Of a stretch of 64,000 bases of DNA, positions 34,771-44,700 are shown in pieces; the first letter of the stretch is position 1, and every line of letters starts with the position of its first letter. A program made the translations under genes and the position numbers. Origin of the DNA: Treponema primitia ZAS-1 (GTDB lineage: Bacteria > Spirochaetota > Spirochaetia > Treponematales > Breznakiellaceae); contig NZ_AEEA01000058.1 of the NCBI RefSeq assembly GCF_000297095.1, positions 179,321 to 243,320 on the forward strand, in the 5' to 3' direction. The notes beneath the pieces were generated by a model that saw nothing but the letters and a program-made list of their open reading frames with translations, made no database searches and was not told where the DNA came from.

Positions 34771-35624
34771 TTTTTATCTCCCAATATATAATCGCTTTCC
34801 ATGCCGCCAGCTAAATTTTTTACTGCAATAATAGTCATCTCCCAGGTAACATCTGCTGCATAAAGATATTTTTTCCGGTATTTCTGCCAAAGGCTAATCA
34901 TAACAGAGCTTTCTGTTATCATTTTAATAACTTCGTTGATTTCTGACATTTGTTTTTTTGTGCCGCGTGTTTCCACTGTCTTGTTGAGGGCTGTCCTAAA
35001 TATCGCCTTGTTAAATGTGCGTGTGGTAGTCAAGATATAAACATCGTAAAAATCTCTCATGCGGGTATTGGTAATGCCACGCGTGATTATGGTTTCAAAT
35101 TTTTCAGCCAAAATCGATTCCAAGTTGTAGGTCATGATATTGATTGTCCGGTCTTCGAACATCAGCTTGTATTGGTATTCAATTTCCTTTGGCGTGATGT
35201 AATCCCCGGTGGTAATATCAACTTTCAACGTTTGGCGTGTTTTATCAAATATTGCTTTAATGGAAACGCGGTATCCGGGATAGTCGGCTCCTTCCCGAAT
35301 TTCTTCGATGCCGAGCACAGTAAATTCAACCCCATCGTTTATGGGTATACGGAGTATAGTTTCAACAATGGTGTTTATCTCAGTTATGGTCAGTGTCTGC
35401 CCTTTTATGGTGGCATCCATATCTATCGTGGTTCTCGTATCTATACCAACAAGGGCGGCAATGAGCATTCCGCCTTTTAGAATGAAATTTTGCTTGTAAT
35501 CGGAAATGGCTATGCGTTCCAGGAACCGCTCAAGCATAAAGTTTCGCAAAAGAACTTCTGCTTCAATGTTCGAATCCCTGGAGAGGTTGCGTACAAGCGC
35601 TTTTAACTGTGTGGATGTTTTCAT
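34767..35624 (-). CDS. abiEii: AbiEii-type nucleotidyltransferase toxin
   Basis: 285 residues starting MKTSTQLKALVRNLSRDSNI. Nucleotidyltransferase motifs: FILKGGMLIAALVGIDTRTT then IDMDATIKG (GG..., DxD), the third acidic strand TLKVDITTGD, and NIMTYNLESILAEKFETIIT with RMRDFYDVYIL, typical of AbiEii/AbiGii. The toxin transfers nucleotides to tRNA acceptor ends in characterised relatives. Start 35624 overlaps the abiEi stop (ATGA); a longer frame is rejected. Confidence 0.9.
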   Translation of the reverse strand: MKTSTQLKALVRNLSRDSNIEAEVLLRNFMLERFLERIAISDYKQNFILKGGMLIAALVGIDTRTTIDMDATIKGQTLTITEINTIVETILRIPINDGVEFTVLGIEEIREGADYPGYRVSIKAIFDKTRQTLKVDITTGDYITPKEIEYQYKLMFEDRTINIMTYNLESILAEKFETIITRGITNTRMRDFYDVYILTTTRTFNKAIFRTALNKTVETRGTKKQMSEINEVIKMITESSVMISLWQKYRKKYLYAADVTWEMTIIAVKNLAGGMESDYILGDKK

Positions 35625-36214
35625 AGGAGAACCTCCAAATAGTTTTGAAGCGGTTTTGCAACCTGGAATGTTTCGGCCATTCGCATCAGTGTGTTTAGAT
35701 TCTTGTCTTTCCGCAATGAGTAGCGTTTGACTGCATTGGTCACCACGGCTATATCCATCTGATTGCGGCTTCGCAAGCAATCACAGATTGTCCGCTCCAT
35801 GCTGTAGGTGGCAACGGTATGCCCAAACATGGTGGTGAGTTCCATTTTTCCAAGTCCGTGCAATTCCCGTTTTATAGTGAAAACGGTAAATCCGTCATTC
35901 CGCAGTCTTGCGGCGTTATAACCGGTCGGCACTGTTACCGAATAGTTCAGAGGGTCCCGGTCAGTTAAATCGTGCAAAAACAATGCAGTCTCGTGAGAGT
36001 AAATGATCTTTGACCGCTGTAATTGAGCAATATACATTTTATCAATGAATTCATTCGGTAAGACATAAACGCCGAATGATACTCGCTCCAGAATGCCTGA
36101 CTTTATAAGCAGCCGCAATCGCTCGTTCGAGATACCAACGGCGTTAGCCTGGGCAGTGGTAACCGTGCCGCCGTTTTGTACCAAGATTGATTGTAGTTCA
36201 TCGGGCATTGTCAA
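35621..36214 (-). CDS. abiEi: AbiEi-type antitoxin
   Basis: About 197 residues. N-terminal winged helix (SILVQNGGTVTTAQANAVGI, ISNERLRLLIKSGILERVSF), then SHETALFLHDLTDRDPLNYS and MERTICDCLRSRNQMD, the AbiEi C-terminal domain. It represses its own operon and neutralises AbiEii. TTG 36214 with GGAGGAG 6 nt upstream, or ATG 36208, is preferred; ATG 36247 touches the -10 box and would lie upstream of the expected transcript start. Confidence 0.88.
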   Translation of the reverse strand: MTMPDELQSILVQNGGTVTTAQANAVGISNERLRLLIKSGILERVSFGVYVLPNEFIDKMYIAQLQRSKIIYSHETALFLHDLTDRDPLNYSVTVPTGYNAARLRNDGFTVFTIKRELHGLGKMELTTMFGHTVATYSMERTICDCLRSRNQMDIAVVTNAVKRYSLRKDKNLNTLMRMAETFQVAKPLQNYLEVLL

Positions 36215-36247
36215 ACCATTCTCCTCCACCTTGATTTTACTGCTCAT

Positions 36248-36280
36248 ATTATATGTAAAACTTGCATAAATATCAAGTTT
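36248..36280 (-). promoter_or_regulatory. abiE promoter with inverted-repeat operator
   Basis: TTGATA (36276-36271), 17-base spacer and TATAAT (36253-36248) on the minus strand. AAACTTG-N9-CAAGTTT (36258-36280) is a perfect 7-bp inverted repeat spanning the -35 box. AbiEi proteins are known to bind inverted repeats at their own promoters. It gives abiEi-abiEii-res a start separate from the upstream island genes. Confidence 0.75.
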
Positions 36281-36281
36281 A

Positions 36282-37253
36282 TCACTTTATCTCCCAGTGG
36301 CCGGTTTTATCTGAGCCAACACGGACTATGAGGCCTTCTGTTTTCAGTTTTTGGACAAGCCGTTTTATCGTGGCATTGGATTTGCCGAGTTTGTCGGCAT
36401 ATTGCTGGTAGGTATAGGTCGGATTCATTTTAATACAGGTCAAAAGCGCTTTTGCAGGGTCATTTACAGGGTCATTTACAGGGTCATCCAATTGACGTTT
36501 TGCCTGAATGCCAATTATGTCTAAAATGGCCGAAAGGGTAAATTCGATGAAAACGGCGGAATCGTTGGCTTCCCTTGCATCCTCAATTGCCTGATAATAC
36601 TGCGGTCTGTTTTGATATAAGACAGATTCCATGGGTATCCATGCAAAAATCGTGTTCCATTTGGCAAGCAAAAGCGTTTGCCATAAGCGCCCCATACGCC
36701 CGTTACCGTCAGCAAAGGGATGAATGGTTTCGATTTCATAATGCAGGATTGCACTCTTGAGTACGGGATGCAATTCTGACTCTTTAGCCCATCCAAATAA
36801 TTCTTCCATCAACTGAGGGACAAATTGCGGACGCGCGCCAATATGCACCGGCTTGTTCCCATCAAAAACACCAACATCACCGCTGCGGAATCTACCTGAC
36901 TCTTTGACAAGTCCCTGGGTCATCAGATCATGGGCTTTCAGGAAGTCACTGATGACATAGGGATCGAAGGTCATAATCTTATCGTAGGCCTCGTATGCGT
37001 TTTTTACTTCTTTGATTTCTTCCTGTTTTCCTGCGACTACTTTTCCTTCGATCACGGCGCTTACTTCGCCCAGTGAAAGGGAATTGCCCTCGATGGCAAG
37101 GGAAGAATGGATGGTGCGCACACGGTTCTCTCTGTGTAGTTTTATATCCCGTTTGAATCCTGTCCCGAACTCAAGACGCGTTACGGTTTCCACTATTTTA
37201 GCCAAATAATCAGCGGCCTTTTCCGTGATTGTATACGGAGGTTTCTCAATCAT
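36282..37253 (-). CDS. Fic domain AMP-transferase-type protein with C-terminal winged helix
   Basis: 323 residues. The Fic motif HPFADGNGRMGR is complete, with catalytic His. The N-terminal inhibitory helix SSLAIEGNSLSL carries the (S/T)xxxE(G/N) motif, so activity should be self-limited. The C-terminus (YTYQQYADKLGKSNATIKRL) is a helix-turn-helix. A 12-bp repeat gives DPVNDPVNDPA between the domains. Fic proteins usually AMPylate proteins. Coupled to mod by TAATG. Confidence 0.92.
   Translation of the reverse strand: MIEKPPYTITEKAADYLAKIVETVTRLEFGTGFKRDIKLHRENRVRTIHSSLAIEGNSLSLGEVSAVIEGKVVAGKQEEIKEVKNAYEAYDKIMTFDPYVISDFLKAHDLMTQGLVKESGRFRSGDVGVFDGNKPVHIGARPQFVPQLMEELFGWAKESELHPVLKSAILHYEIETIHPFADGNGRMGRLWQTLLLAKWNTIFAWIPMESVLYQNRPQYYQAIEDAREANDSAVFIEFTLSAILDIIGIQAKRQLDDPVNDPVNDPAKALLTCIKMNPTYTYQQYADKLGKSNATIKRLVQKLKTEGLIVRVGSDKTGHWEIK
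36455..36490. repeat. 12-bp in-frame tandem repeat in the Fic gene
   Basis: CAGGGTCATTTA twice and CAGGGTCATCCA once, encoding three DP-(V/-)-type tetrapeptides between the Fic domain and the winged helix. Copy-number change would alter linker length without a frameshift. Confidence 0.8.
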
Positions 37254-39109
37254 TACAATACCTTGCGGATAGTCGTTGGGCTGTAGGTTTTAAAAATCTG
37301 CTCAAAATTGACCAGTGTTGAGTCATTTTTAAAACTGCTGTCGCGGAATACCGCATAGTATGGTTTTGCATGGGCAATTTCCATCACAAGGGCTTCATCC
37401 ACGGGCTCAAAACATGCAACAAGATAATTATCATTGACATAGAATACCGTGCCCCGTTTCTCTATTTTGGCAGAAAGCGGAACGCCCAAGTCGAGCATTA
37501 CCTGAAACAGCAGGTCCTCCGGGGTGCGGTCGCTTTTGATATTGTCAACGAAACCATCAAGGTCACGCTGAACGATTTCCTGCGGTGTGTAGTATATATC
37601 TTTCATATTGGTACTGTCGAGTTTTAGGACACGGAAACCGATGTCTAAGTCGGTCGTTGTCAGAGGGCTATCAGATTTGATTTTTGCCCCAGCACGGCGA
37701 ATGCGCTCCTTGCCTATTTCGCAGATGTTTTTGTAACCAGCTTTTGCTGCTTCGCTGTCGGGGGCGCAGACTTCGGGGAGTTGTACCATGATGAACTTTC
37801 GTTTACCGTCATCTTCTGCGTTGAGTTGCATTACGGCGTGGGCGGTTGTGGCGGAGCCGGAGAAGAAGTCGAGGATTACGTCGCCTTCGCCCGTTACTAA
37901 TTGCAACATACACTTCACTAATTCAACAGGTTTTGGTGTATCAAATATTTGTTTTCCGTCAAATAACTGTTTAATCATTGCCGCTGCACGACGCGTTGTG
38001 CTGAACTTATCACCGTCCCAAAGATTTTCAGGTGTGCGTCCATTTTGCTCGCAAAGGTATATTTTCCTTATTATTCCAGAAAAATCATTTTTGAAAACTA
38101 TTTCACCTGATGCCAGCTTTTCTTTTAATGTATCTTCAGACCATCTCCAACCAATTTCAGGTGCTTTTATAATATTACCATTAGGTGCAATAATATCAAA
38201 ACATAAAGTCCTTCTATAATTTGGGCTACGAACATCACCAGAACGCCATAGTCCCTTAGGGTCATCATCTGGATTTGAATAGTTTTTATTATCTTCCTCC
38301 GTTCTTTCAAAAAAGAAATTGCTGAGATTGGCAATGTTCTTTGCATATACAACATTGTAGTTATATTGGCGCGAAAAATGTCGTTCGTCATTTTTACTCT
38401 GTTGAGTGTGTTTCCAAACAATATTTGCTACAAAATTTTCTGCCCCAAACACTTCATTACAAATCTTCTTCAAATTTTCAACTTCATTATCATCAATACT
38501 AATAAATATTACACCATCATCCGTTAATAAGTCACGAGCAAGACGCAATCGCGGATAAATCATATTCAGCCAATCGGTGTGGAAGCGCCCATTGCTGTCG
38601 AGATTTCTCACCATGCGGTTTCCGTCATCATCGTATTGTCCGTCTTGGATCAAAAAATCGTTTGCTTCCCCGGCAAAATCGTCCTCATATACAAAATCAT
38701 TACCCGTATTGTATGGCGGGTCGATATATATCATTTTCACACGATTGAGGTAAGTTTCCTGCAACAGTTTTAGCACATCAAGGTTATCGCCTTCAATGTA
38801 AATGTTTTCGGTTATGTCAAAATTTACGCTTTCTTCGCAGCAGGGGCGCAAAGTTGCGGCAATAGGAGCGTTGGCAAGCAGGACAGACTTCCTTTTATCG
38901 GGCCAGGTAAACTGATAGCGTTCTTCTTTGCCCTCTACAACATGGGTATTTATTTCTTGCCGCAATACATCCGCATCAATGGCGCGAATAACCGCGCCGT
39001 TTTCATCCACAGTTTCCGTGACGGCATTGGGGAATAAAGCCGCAAGGGCGGCGAAGTTGCGGTCAGTACGGTCTGGAGTTTGTAGTTTTAGGCGCTCGGA
39101 TTTAGTCAT
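37253..39109 (-). CDS. mod: Type III-like DNA methyltransferase Mod
   Basis: 618 residues. Beta-class amino-methyltransferase order: catalytic IDPPYNTGNDFVYEDD first, SAM-binding DFFSGSATTAHAVMQL later. N-terminal region has ITENIYIEGDNLDVLKLLQE, the target-recognition part lies between (residues ~200-380), and the C-terminal tail after ~480 is the part found in this subgroup. It methylates N6-adenine or N4-cytosine in the host to protect it. AAAGGAG precedes the ATG. Res is not adjacent but 2.5 kb away. Confidence 0.92.
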   Translation of the reverse strand: MTKSERLKLQTPDRTDRNFAALAALFPNAVTETVDENGAVIRAIDADVLRQEINTHVVEGKEERYQFTWPDKRKSVLLANAPIAATLRPCCEESVNFDITENIYIEGDNLDVLKLLQETYLNRVKMIYIDPPYNTGNDFVYEDDFAGEANDFLIQDGQYDDDGNRMVRNLDSNGRFHTDWLNMIYPRLRLARDLLTDDGVIFISIDDNEVENLKKICNEVFGAENFVANIVWKHTQQSKNDERHFSRQYNYNVVYAKNIANLSNFFFERTEEDNKNYSNPDDDPKGLWRSGDVRSPNYRRTLCFDIIAPNGNIIKAPEIGWRWSEDTLKEKLASGEIVFKNDFSGIIRKIYLCEQNGRTPENLWDGDKFSTTRRAAAMIKQLFDGKQIFDTPKPVELVKCMLQLVTGEGDVILDFFSGSATTAHAVMQLNAEDDGKRKFIMVQLPEVCAPDSEAAKAGYKNICEIGKERIRRAGAKIKSDSPLTTTDLDIGFRVLKLDSTNMKDIYYTPQEIVQRDLDGFVDNIKSDRTPEDLLFQVMLDLGVPLSAKIEKRGTVFYVNDNYLVACFEPVDEALVMEIAHAKPYYAVFRDSSFKNDSTLVNFEQIFKTYSPTTIRKVL

Positions 39110-39209
39110 TTTTTTGGGCTCCTTTTATTGTCCCGGTTAATGTCTTTCATTACAGCGTTTTCCTTTTACAGGTTTGTGGTTTTTAAGCATTGTCTGTCCA
39201 TGTTATCTT

Positions 39210-41132
39210 TCACATTTTACCAACCAATTCTGCTAAATCAAGTTGTGCATTAGCAAACTGCTGTGTCCAGAATCCATGAAAGATTCCATTCTTGTAATCC
39301 TTATCTTTTTTGCGGATATCAAGAATATTTGTCTTTGCCGTAGTGGATACGGATTCTATTGCTTTTATTCTTGAACCCGCAGTTATCCTGACTAATAGAT
39401 TTTTAGGTATCTGATGAATTTTTAGTCGTGCATTTTCAGGGGACACGGAATGAGTAAAACCTGTGTCTTGTTCTTTTATACAAAACAAATCCTTTAAGTG
39501 CGACGTATCTAATACTAAAAATCCGTTTTGATATGCCATTTCACCAACCGGCATCTGACAGTCTTCAACAAGTACCAAAATTCCTGTTTTTTTTAATAGG
39601 CTTGATATTTCACCATCTTTCTGAAACAACTTTAGCCAATCTTTTGGATCAACTTCATGCAATACGTTACACATGATAACGATGTCAAAACTTTCTTTAT
39701 CAAACTCAGAAAACAAAGCATCAAAATCATTATAATACTTTTTATCAGATGTTCCGAATACTCGTTTTATTGATTCTTCACATAGTGCTTTATCTCTATC
39801 GTATTTATCATATGCAATATAATCAAGGTTTTTAATTATTTTATTTTGGTTCTCAACATCCAAATCCGAGATGTTGGAAATTAGTCTTCCTTTACCCGCT
39901 CCATAATCCAATACCCTTATTTTTCCGGTTGTAGTAAGCGATAACAACTCGTTTTTTATCTGCCGAGACTGCGGGTCGTTAAAACTTGTCATAGTCGCCA
40001 GAGGCTCTAAAAGACTTTCAAAGGCATATTTACTTGTTGCAAATTGCGCAGGTAAACTTATAAAATCTTGGAGTTTTGCGATTTCTTCTTCATTTCCCAA
40101 CAAACTTCTAAGAACAGTTTCCGGCGTTTTCCCTGCATAAGTTATTTCTTTTCCCGATTCTATATACCATAAGTCAGACGTGCCAAAATGTGCAAGCAAT
40201 GGCACCGAATGTGTTGCAATCCAGATTTGTCCATTTGAAACACACTTTTGTATTTTTTCAATGGTTTCAATAATAACAGATGGATGTAAATGATTTTCAG
40301 GTTCATCAAGAACTAATATTAATTCATTGAGCGCAACTTCTTGACTATAAATGGCAATGCAGAGTTGCAACAGTATTTTTTGCCCATCTGATAATTTAGA
40401 TTGCCCTAATGGAAATCCAAAAAGGGTTGCCTCACCATTAATTGTTCTGCTAATATCTGTTCCCAAAAATACAAATATTGTTTCTTTAAGTCTGTCATAA
40501 TCATCGTTAGCTTTTTTCTTTTCTTCCTCTGATGTGTCTGATTCAGGGTGTGATGTATTAAAGCGCACATCTTGAATCACTTGTATTTTTGCAAATGCAC
40601 CTTGGGGCAAAGTAGATACACCAACAGCAGTAACACTTATTGCATTATTGATCAAATCTGCTTTTGAGAATGTATTGCTATCTGCTATTGCAAGACTTTT
40701 AGGTACAAATGGTATATGCATATATATTTCTGCTTCTGTATTCGTTTTTATAAGACACCATTTTTGAATGGCGTTACAGTTTTTTATCGCTATGTTTAAT
40801 CGTCCAATTTCCTTTTCATGGTTTTCAATGCTTTCTTGTAGTTCTATTTGTTGCGTGTCATTAGTTACTGATTTTATTTGATTTTCAATCAGCGCAATTT
40901 GGCTTTGGTAATACTGAATATCCCTCTCATGATTTTTTTGATTAATCAACGATTGTTCAATTGCCGCACGAGTTGGTTTTTGTGAAAACACAGAAAATAT
41001 TTTGTCCAGTATTCGTGTTTTTCCTGCGCCGTTTTTGCCGGCAATCAGGACAAGACTTTCCAACCGAGACATTTTTATTGCCTCAAGTCCATCTTCTGCT
41101 GATTTTGGAATATCAATTTCAGTAATCCGCAT
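39210..41132 (-). CDS. ABC-type ATPase fused to a SAM methyltransferase
   Basis: 640 residues. N-terminal half is an AAA/SMC-like ATPase: Walker A LVLIAGKNGAGKTRILDKIF, a coiled region (residues ~50-110), signature QSKLSDGQKILLQLCIAIYS, Walker B LILVLDEPENHLHPS and H-loop IWIATHSVPL. Residues ~400-545 are a class I methyltransferase: IRVLDYGAGKGRLISNI, FDIVIMCNVLHEVDPKDWLK and GILVLVEDCQM. No nuclease domain is visible. The gene overlaps DUF4391 by 14 nt and is AT-richer than the chromosomal genes. The fusion is not one I know from a named system. Confidence 0.83.
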   Translation of the reverse strand: MRITEIDIPKSAEDGLEAIKMSRLESLVLIAGKNGAGKTRILDKIFSVFSQKPTRAAIEQSLINQKNHERDIQYYQSQIALIENQIKSVTNDTQQIELQESIENHEKEIGRLNIAIKNCNAIQKWCLIKTNTEAEIYMHIPFVPKSLAIADSNTFSKADLINNAISVTAVGVSTLPQGAFAKIQVIQDVRFNTSHPESDTSEEEKKKANDDYDRLKETIFVFLGTDISRTINGEATLFGFPLGQSKLSDGQKILLQLCIAIYSQEVALNELILVLDEPENHLHPSVIIETIEKIQKCVSNGQIWIATHSVPLLAHFGTSDLWYIESGKEITYAGKTPETVLRSLLGNEEEIAKLQDFISLPAQFATSKYAFESLLEPLATMTSFNDPQSRQIKNELLSLTTTGKIRVLDYGAGKGRLISNISDLDVENQNKIIKNLDYIAYDKYDRDKALCEESIKRVFGTSDKKYYNDFDALFSEFDKESFDIVIMCNVLHEVDPKDWLKLFQKDGEISSLLKKTGILVLVEDCQMPVGEMAYQNGFLVLDTSHLKDLFCIKEQDTGFTHSVSPENARLKIHQIPKNLLVRITAGSRIKAIESVSTTAKTNILDIRKKDKDYKNGIFHGFWTQQFANAQLDLAELVGKM

Positions 41133-41790
41133 CCCTACTCTCCCCCGCAAACGCCTTCCGCAATACTGCGGAAGGCGTGATGTTTATTCTTTCCATCCCT
41201 TCTTTCATCCTCTTCACTTCCTCCGCCAGTTCCCATTTGCGCCTCGGCTGCATCTCGCTCCGCGCCTGCTTTTCAATCTGCTCTATACGCCGGGTTAATT
41301 TTGTACGCTCCTCATCAGCGGCTATCTGTTCATCAAGTGTCTTACCATCGGAAACCTCAAGCCCTCCGATTTGCACGATAATGTTATCCCATACACTGTC
41401 AAGATTCAGCCCTGAAAGCTTAATATCCCATTCCCCAAGCGGCTTCTCCTCTGATTCAAGCACCTTGCCAGCCCGGAATACCGCAAGCTGCGCTTTATCA
41501 TCATATTCCAGCACAAACAGCATATTCTGCGGTATCAATTTTGAGAGTAAAACCAGGTTCTTATTATCACACACCGAATTTCTTAAGCTTACCAAAACCA
41601 CATAAAATGCACTGACCGCTTCTCCGGCTGCTATATTCACCGTTGTGGGTGATATTTCGTGGATAATAGCGAGCCGCCTGATTTCAGCATCGAAGCGCTG
41701 TCTGTCCTGGGTGTTCGGCTTGAACTTGTCAAAAATTGCTTTCTTTGGCAATTGGCGGTTCATCTCGGTGGTTTTGGGTAATCCTAACAT
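41119..41790 (-). CDS. DUF4391 family protein
   Basis: 223 residues. The fold is partly visible in LPKKAIFDKFKPNTQDRQRF and ISPTTVNIAAGEAVSAFYVV, then LGEWDIKLSGLNLDSVWDN, followed by a helical, charged C-terminal third (LTRRIEQIEKQARSEMQPRR). DUF4391 genes travel with SNF2 helicases and type III methylases in predicted defence loci. The exact role is unknown; it may link helicase to other subunits. It lies 4 nt from the helicase. Confidence 0.75.
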   Translation of the reverse strand: MLGLPKTTEMNRQLPKKAIFDKFKPNTQDRQRFDAEIRRLAIIHEISPTTVNIAAGEAVSAFYVVLVSLRNSVCDNKNLVLLSKLIPQNMLFVLEYDDKAQLAVFRAGKVLESEEKPLGEWDIKLSGLNLDSVWDNIIVQIGGLEVSDGKTLDEQIAADEERTKLTRRIEQIEKQARSEMQPRRKWELAEEVKRMKEGMERINITPSAVLRKAFAGESRDADY

Positions 41791-41794
41791 AACG

Positions 41795-44700
41795 TTACCT
41801 CACCACCAGAAAACATATCAGCTCAAAGTCGTCCAGCCCGTTAATTTTATTGGACAGAAAACTTACCTGTTCACCGTTCAAAAAACTATCCAGTTCACTC
41901 ATGTCTTTTACATCAATGATGGACTTTATCGCATCGCCTAACAGTTCGGAGTATCGCCGCATATCCTTGCCGTCTTTGGTATCTTTATTGAAGGCTTTGC
42001 ACAAAGTTTCCAGGGGCTTGTCTTTACCTTTACATAGGCAGCGCATTTTGTCGAGCATTTCTTTGGGGGAAAGGTGGTCACAAACAATCCCGCCATCATC
42101 GGCGATATACACCATATAGAAGGGGTGGAGGCGGTTTTGATTGCCTATATTTACGCCGCCGTTGATGTTTTTTAAAACGTACACTACCCCTGTCGGCGCG
42201 TCCGGTGATGAAGGAACAACGGCATGGAGACCGAAGGGGGTTTTATCCAAATCGCCGTGGTTTTTGATGTATTCAAGCAGGTCAAGGCGGAACTCGTTCA
42301 GCCCCAAGTCCATAATGGAGATACCGTCCTGCATTTCTTCAATGTCAACAACTTCTTCCTGTAAACGCTTTAATTGTGCCTTGCGGTATTCGAGATCCCC
42401 TTTTTCTTCGGCGTTGATTAAGTCGTCGTCACCGGTGGAGGTCATTACAGAAATTCGCATACGGGTTTCCACACGGCTTTTAAGGCTGAGGTATTCGTCC
42501 AAATCCAGGTCGGGCCAGAAGTTCACAAGCTGAATAACCGCATTGTGACTGCCGATACGGTCAATGCGGCCAAAACGCTGAATAATGCGGACAGGATTCC
42601 AGTGTATGTCGTAATTTACACAATAGTCGCAGTCCTGTAAGTTCTGGCCTTCGGAGATACAGTCCGTGCCGATAAGCACGTCAATTGCGGTGACGTCCTT
42701 CGGCATGAGTAAATGCTTATCCTTTGATAAGGGGGAGAAACAGGTAAGCACATTATTCAGCGTAGCACGAAATTTTGGAATTGTTGTCTTGCCATCAATA
42801 GACCCGGTTATCATGGCGGTATCAAGGCCGAATTTGTTCTTAATATAAACGCTTACATTATCATAGAGATAATCCGTTGTATCGGAAAAGGCAGAGAAAA
42901 TCAGAATTTTTTTGTTGCCGTCGTTTATGGGCTGCTCAATCTTGTCTGAAATTATGCTCAGGAGGGTTTGTAGTTTTGTGTCGTGTTCAGGCGTGATATC
43001 TGCGATCATCAACCCAAGTAATTCTAAAATCTCCGCATCCTTAACAATTTCCGTGCGCCAGGTAATATAGTCCATATCGGCAAGGTCAATTTTTTGTTTG
43101 CGCTCTCCGTTAAAATAGTCTGTGTTCTGGTCATCCGCATCAAAATCAGAATCAACTTCAATTTCGATTGTTTCAATGATTTTACTTTCGCCATTTTTGT
43201 AGTTGTCAATTTCCGCAATGGTGTTTTCAATCAATTTTCTAATACGGCCAAGGGTAAGGCGGAATGCATAAACGGAACTTTCAAGGCGTTTGAGCAGGTT
43301 GATACTCATCAGGCGGCGGATACCCTGTTCGCGTCCGGCACGGTTAATATTGATATCGGCGTTAACATATTTGCTGAGTTTGCTTTCAAGTATAAAACCG
43401 GTGGGAACATAGACGGAGAGCTTAAGTTTCATCAATTCCGCATAAATCTGGTTGTAATTGATTGCGCTGGGCAGGTCGGTCAAATTAGGACGCAGGGATA
43501 TGGGCTTAAGCCTTTCAGGGAAGCGGCCGATTTCGGCCATGTCGTAATACTTTTCGATATGCTTCCGGGAACGGGCTATGGTTACGCTGTCAAGTACCTC
43601 AAAGAAGTCAAAATCAAGCATACGCAGGAGTGTGGTCGTCGTCCTTTGTCCGGGATCCATTTTGCTCCATTGATTGAACATGGCCTGGGCATGACGGAAA
43701 ATATCGTCAATTGGTTTTGAGGTGGCGAGTTTTTCATTAATCAGGGCTGGATTGCCTTCATAAGCCAGCTGTAGTTGATTGCGTAAATCGGTAAAGCGGT
43801 TATTTACCGGGGTTGCCGACAGCATGAGTACCTTGGTCTTGATACCGGCGCGAATTACCTGTTTCAATAAATGGTTGTAGCGATTATCTTTTTCGTCTTC
43901 GCCGTAGACTTCACCGCCGTTTCTAAAGTTGTGGGATTCATCAATTACCACAAGGTCGTAATTGCCCCAATTCAGCCTGTCCAAATCCAGGCCATTTGAT
44001 TTCCCGTGGGTACGGGAAAGGTCGGTATGGTACAGCACATCATAGCGCAGACGGTCTGCGGCGATAGGGTTATTTACATAGTTGTCTTTAAAGGTATTCC
44101 AGTTATCCGCAAGCTTTTTGGGACAAAGCACCAGGACGGAACGATTGCGGTTTTCATAGTATTTAATAACCGCGAGAGCGGAAAAGGTTTTGCCAAGTCC
44201 AACGCTATCCGCAAGGATACAGCCATTGTATTTTTCGAGTTTGCTGATTATGGCAAGAGCAGCGTCTTTTTGGAAGCTATACAGCATATTCCATATTTTG
44301 CTATTTTTAAAACCCGTCGCTTCGTTTGGCAATATGTCTTCGGAGACATCTTCGAGGAACTCATTAAAAATATTATAGAGGGTAAAAAAATACAAAAAGT
44401 CTGCGGAGTTTTCGTTATACGCAGCGGTGATGCTGTCGATTACTTCTTCGGTTACATCCTGCATTTTTGATTTGTCATTCCATATCTGATCAAAAAGGCT
44501 GATAAACTGGGTGCTTGCAGGCGCATCCAGGCGGGTTACCATATTATAGGCGTTATTACCGCGCTCACAGCCAATGTCTACGGTTGTAAAACCGGAGAGC
44601 GGCATATAGGTCAACGCTGCGGAATCTGAGGCGATATTCAAAAAACCGCCCATATTCTCGTTCGTGGTATTGGACATAAAAGTAACTTTTTGGCGAATCC

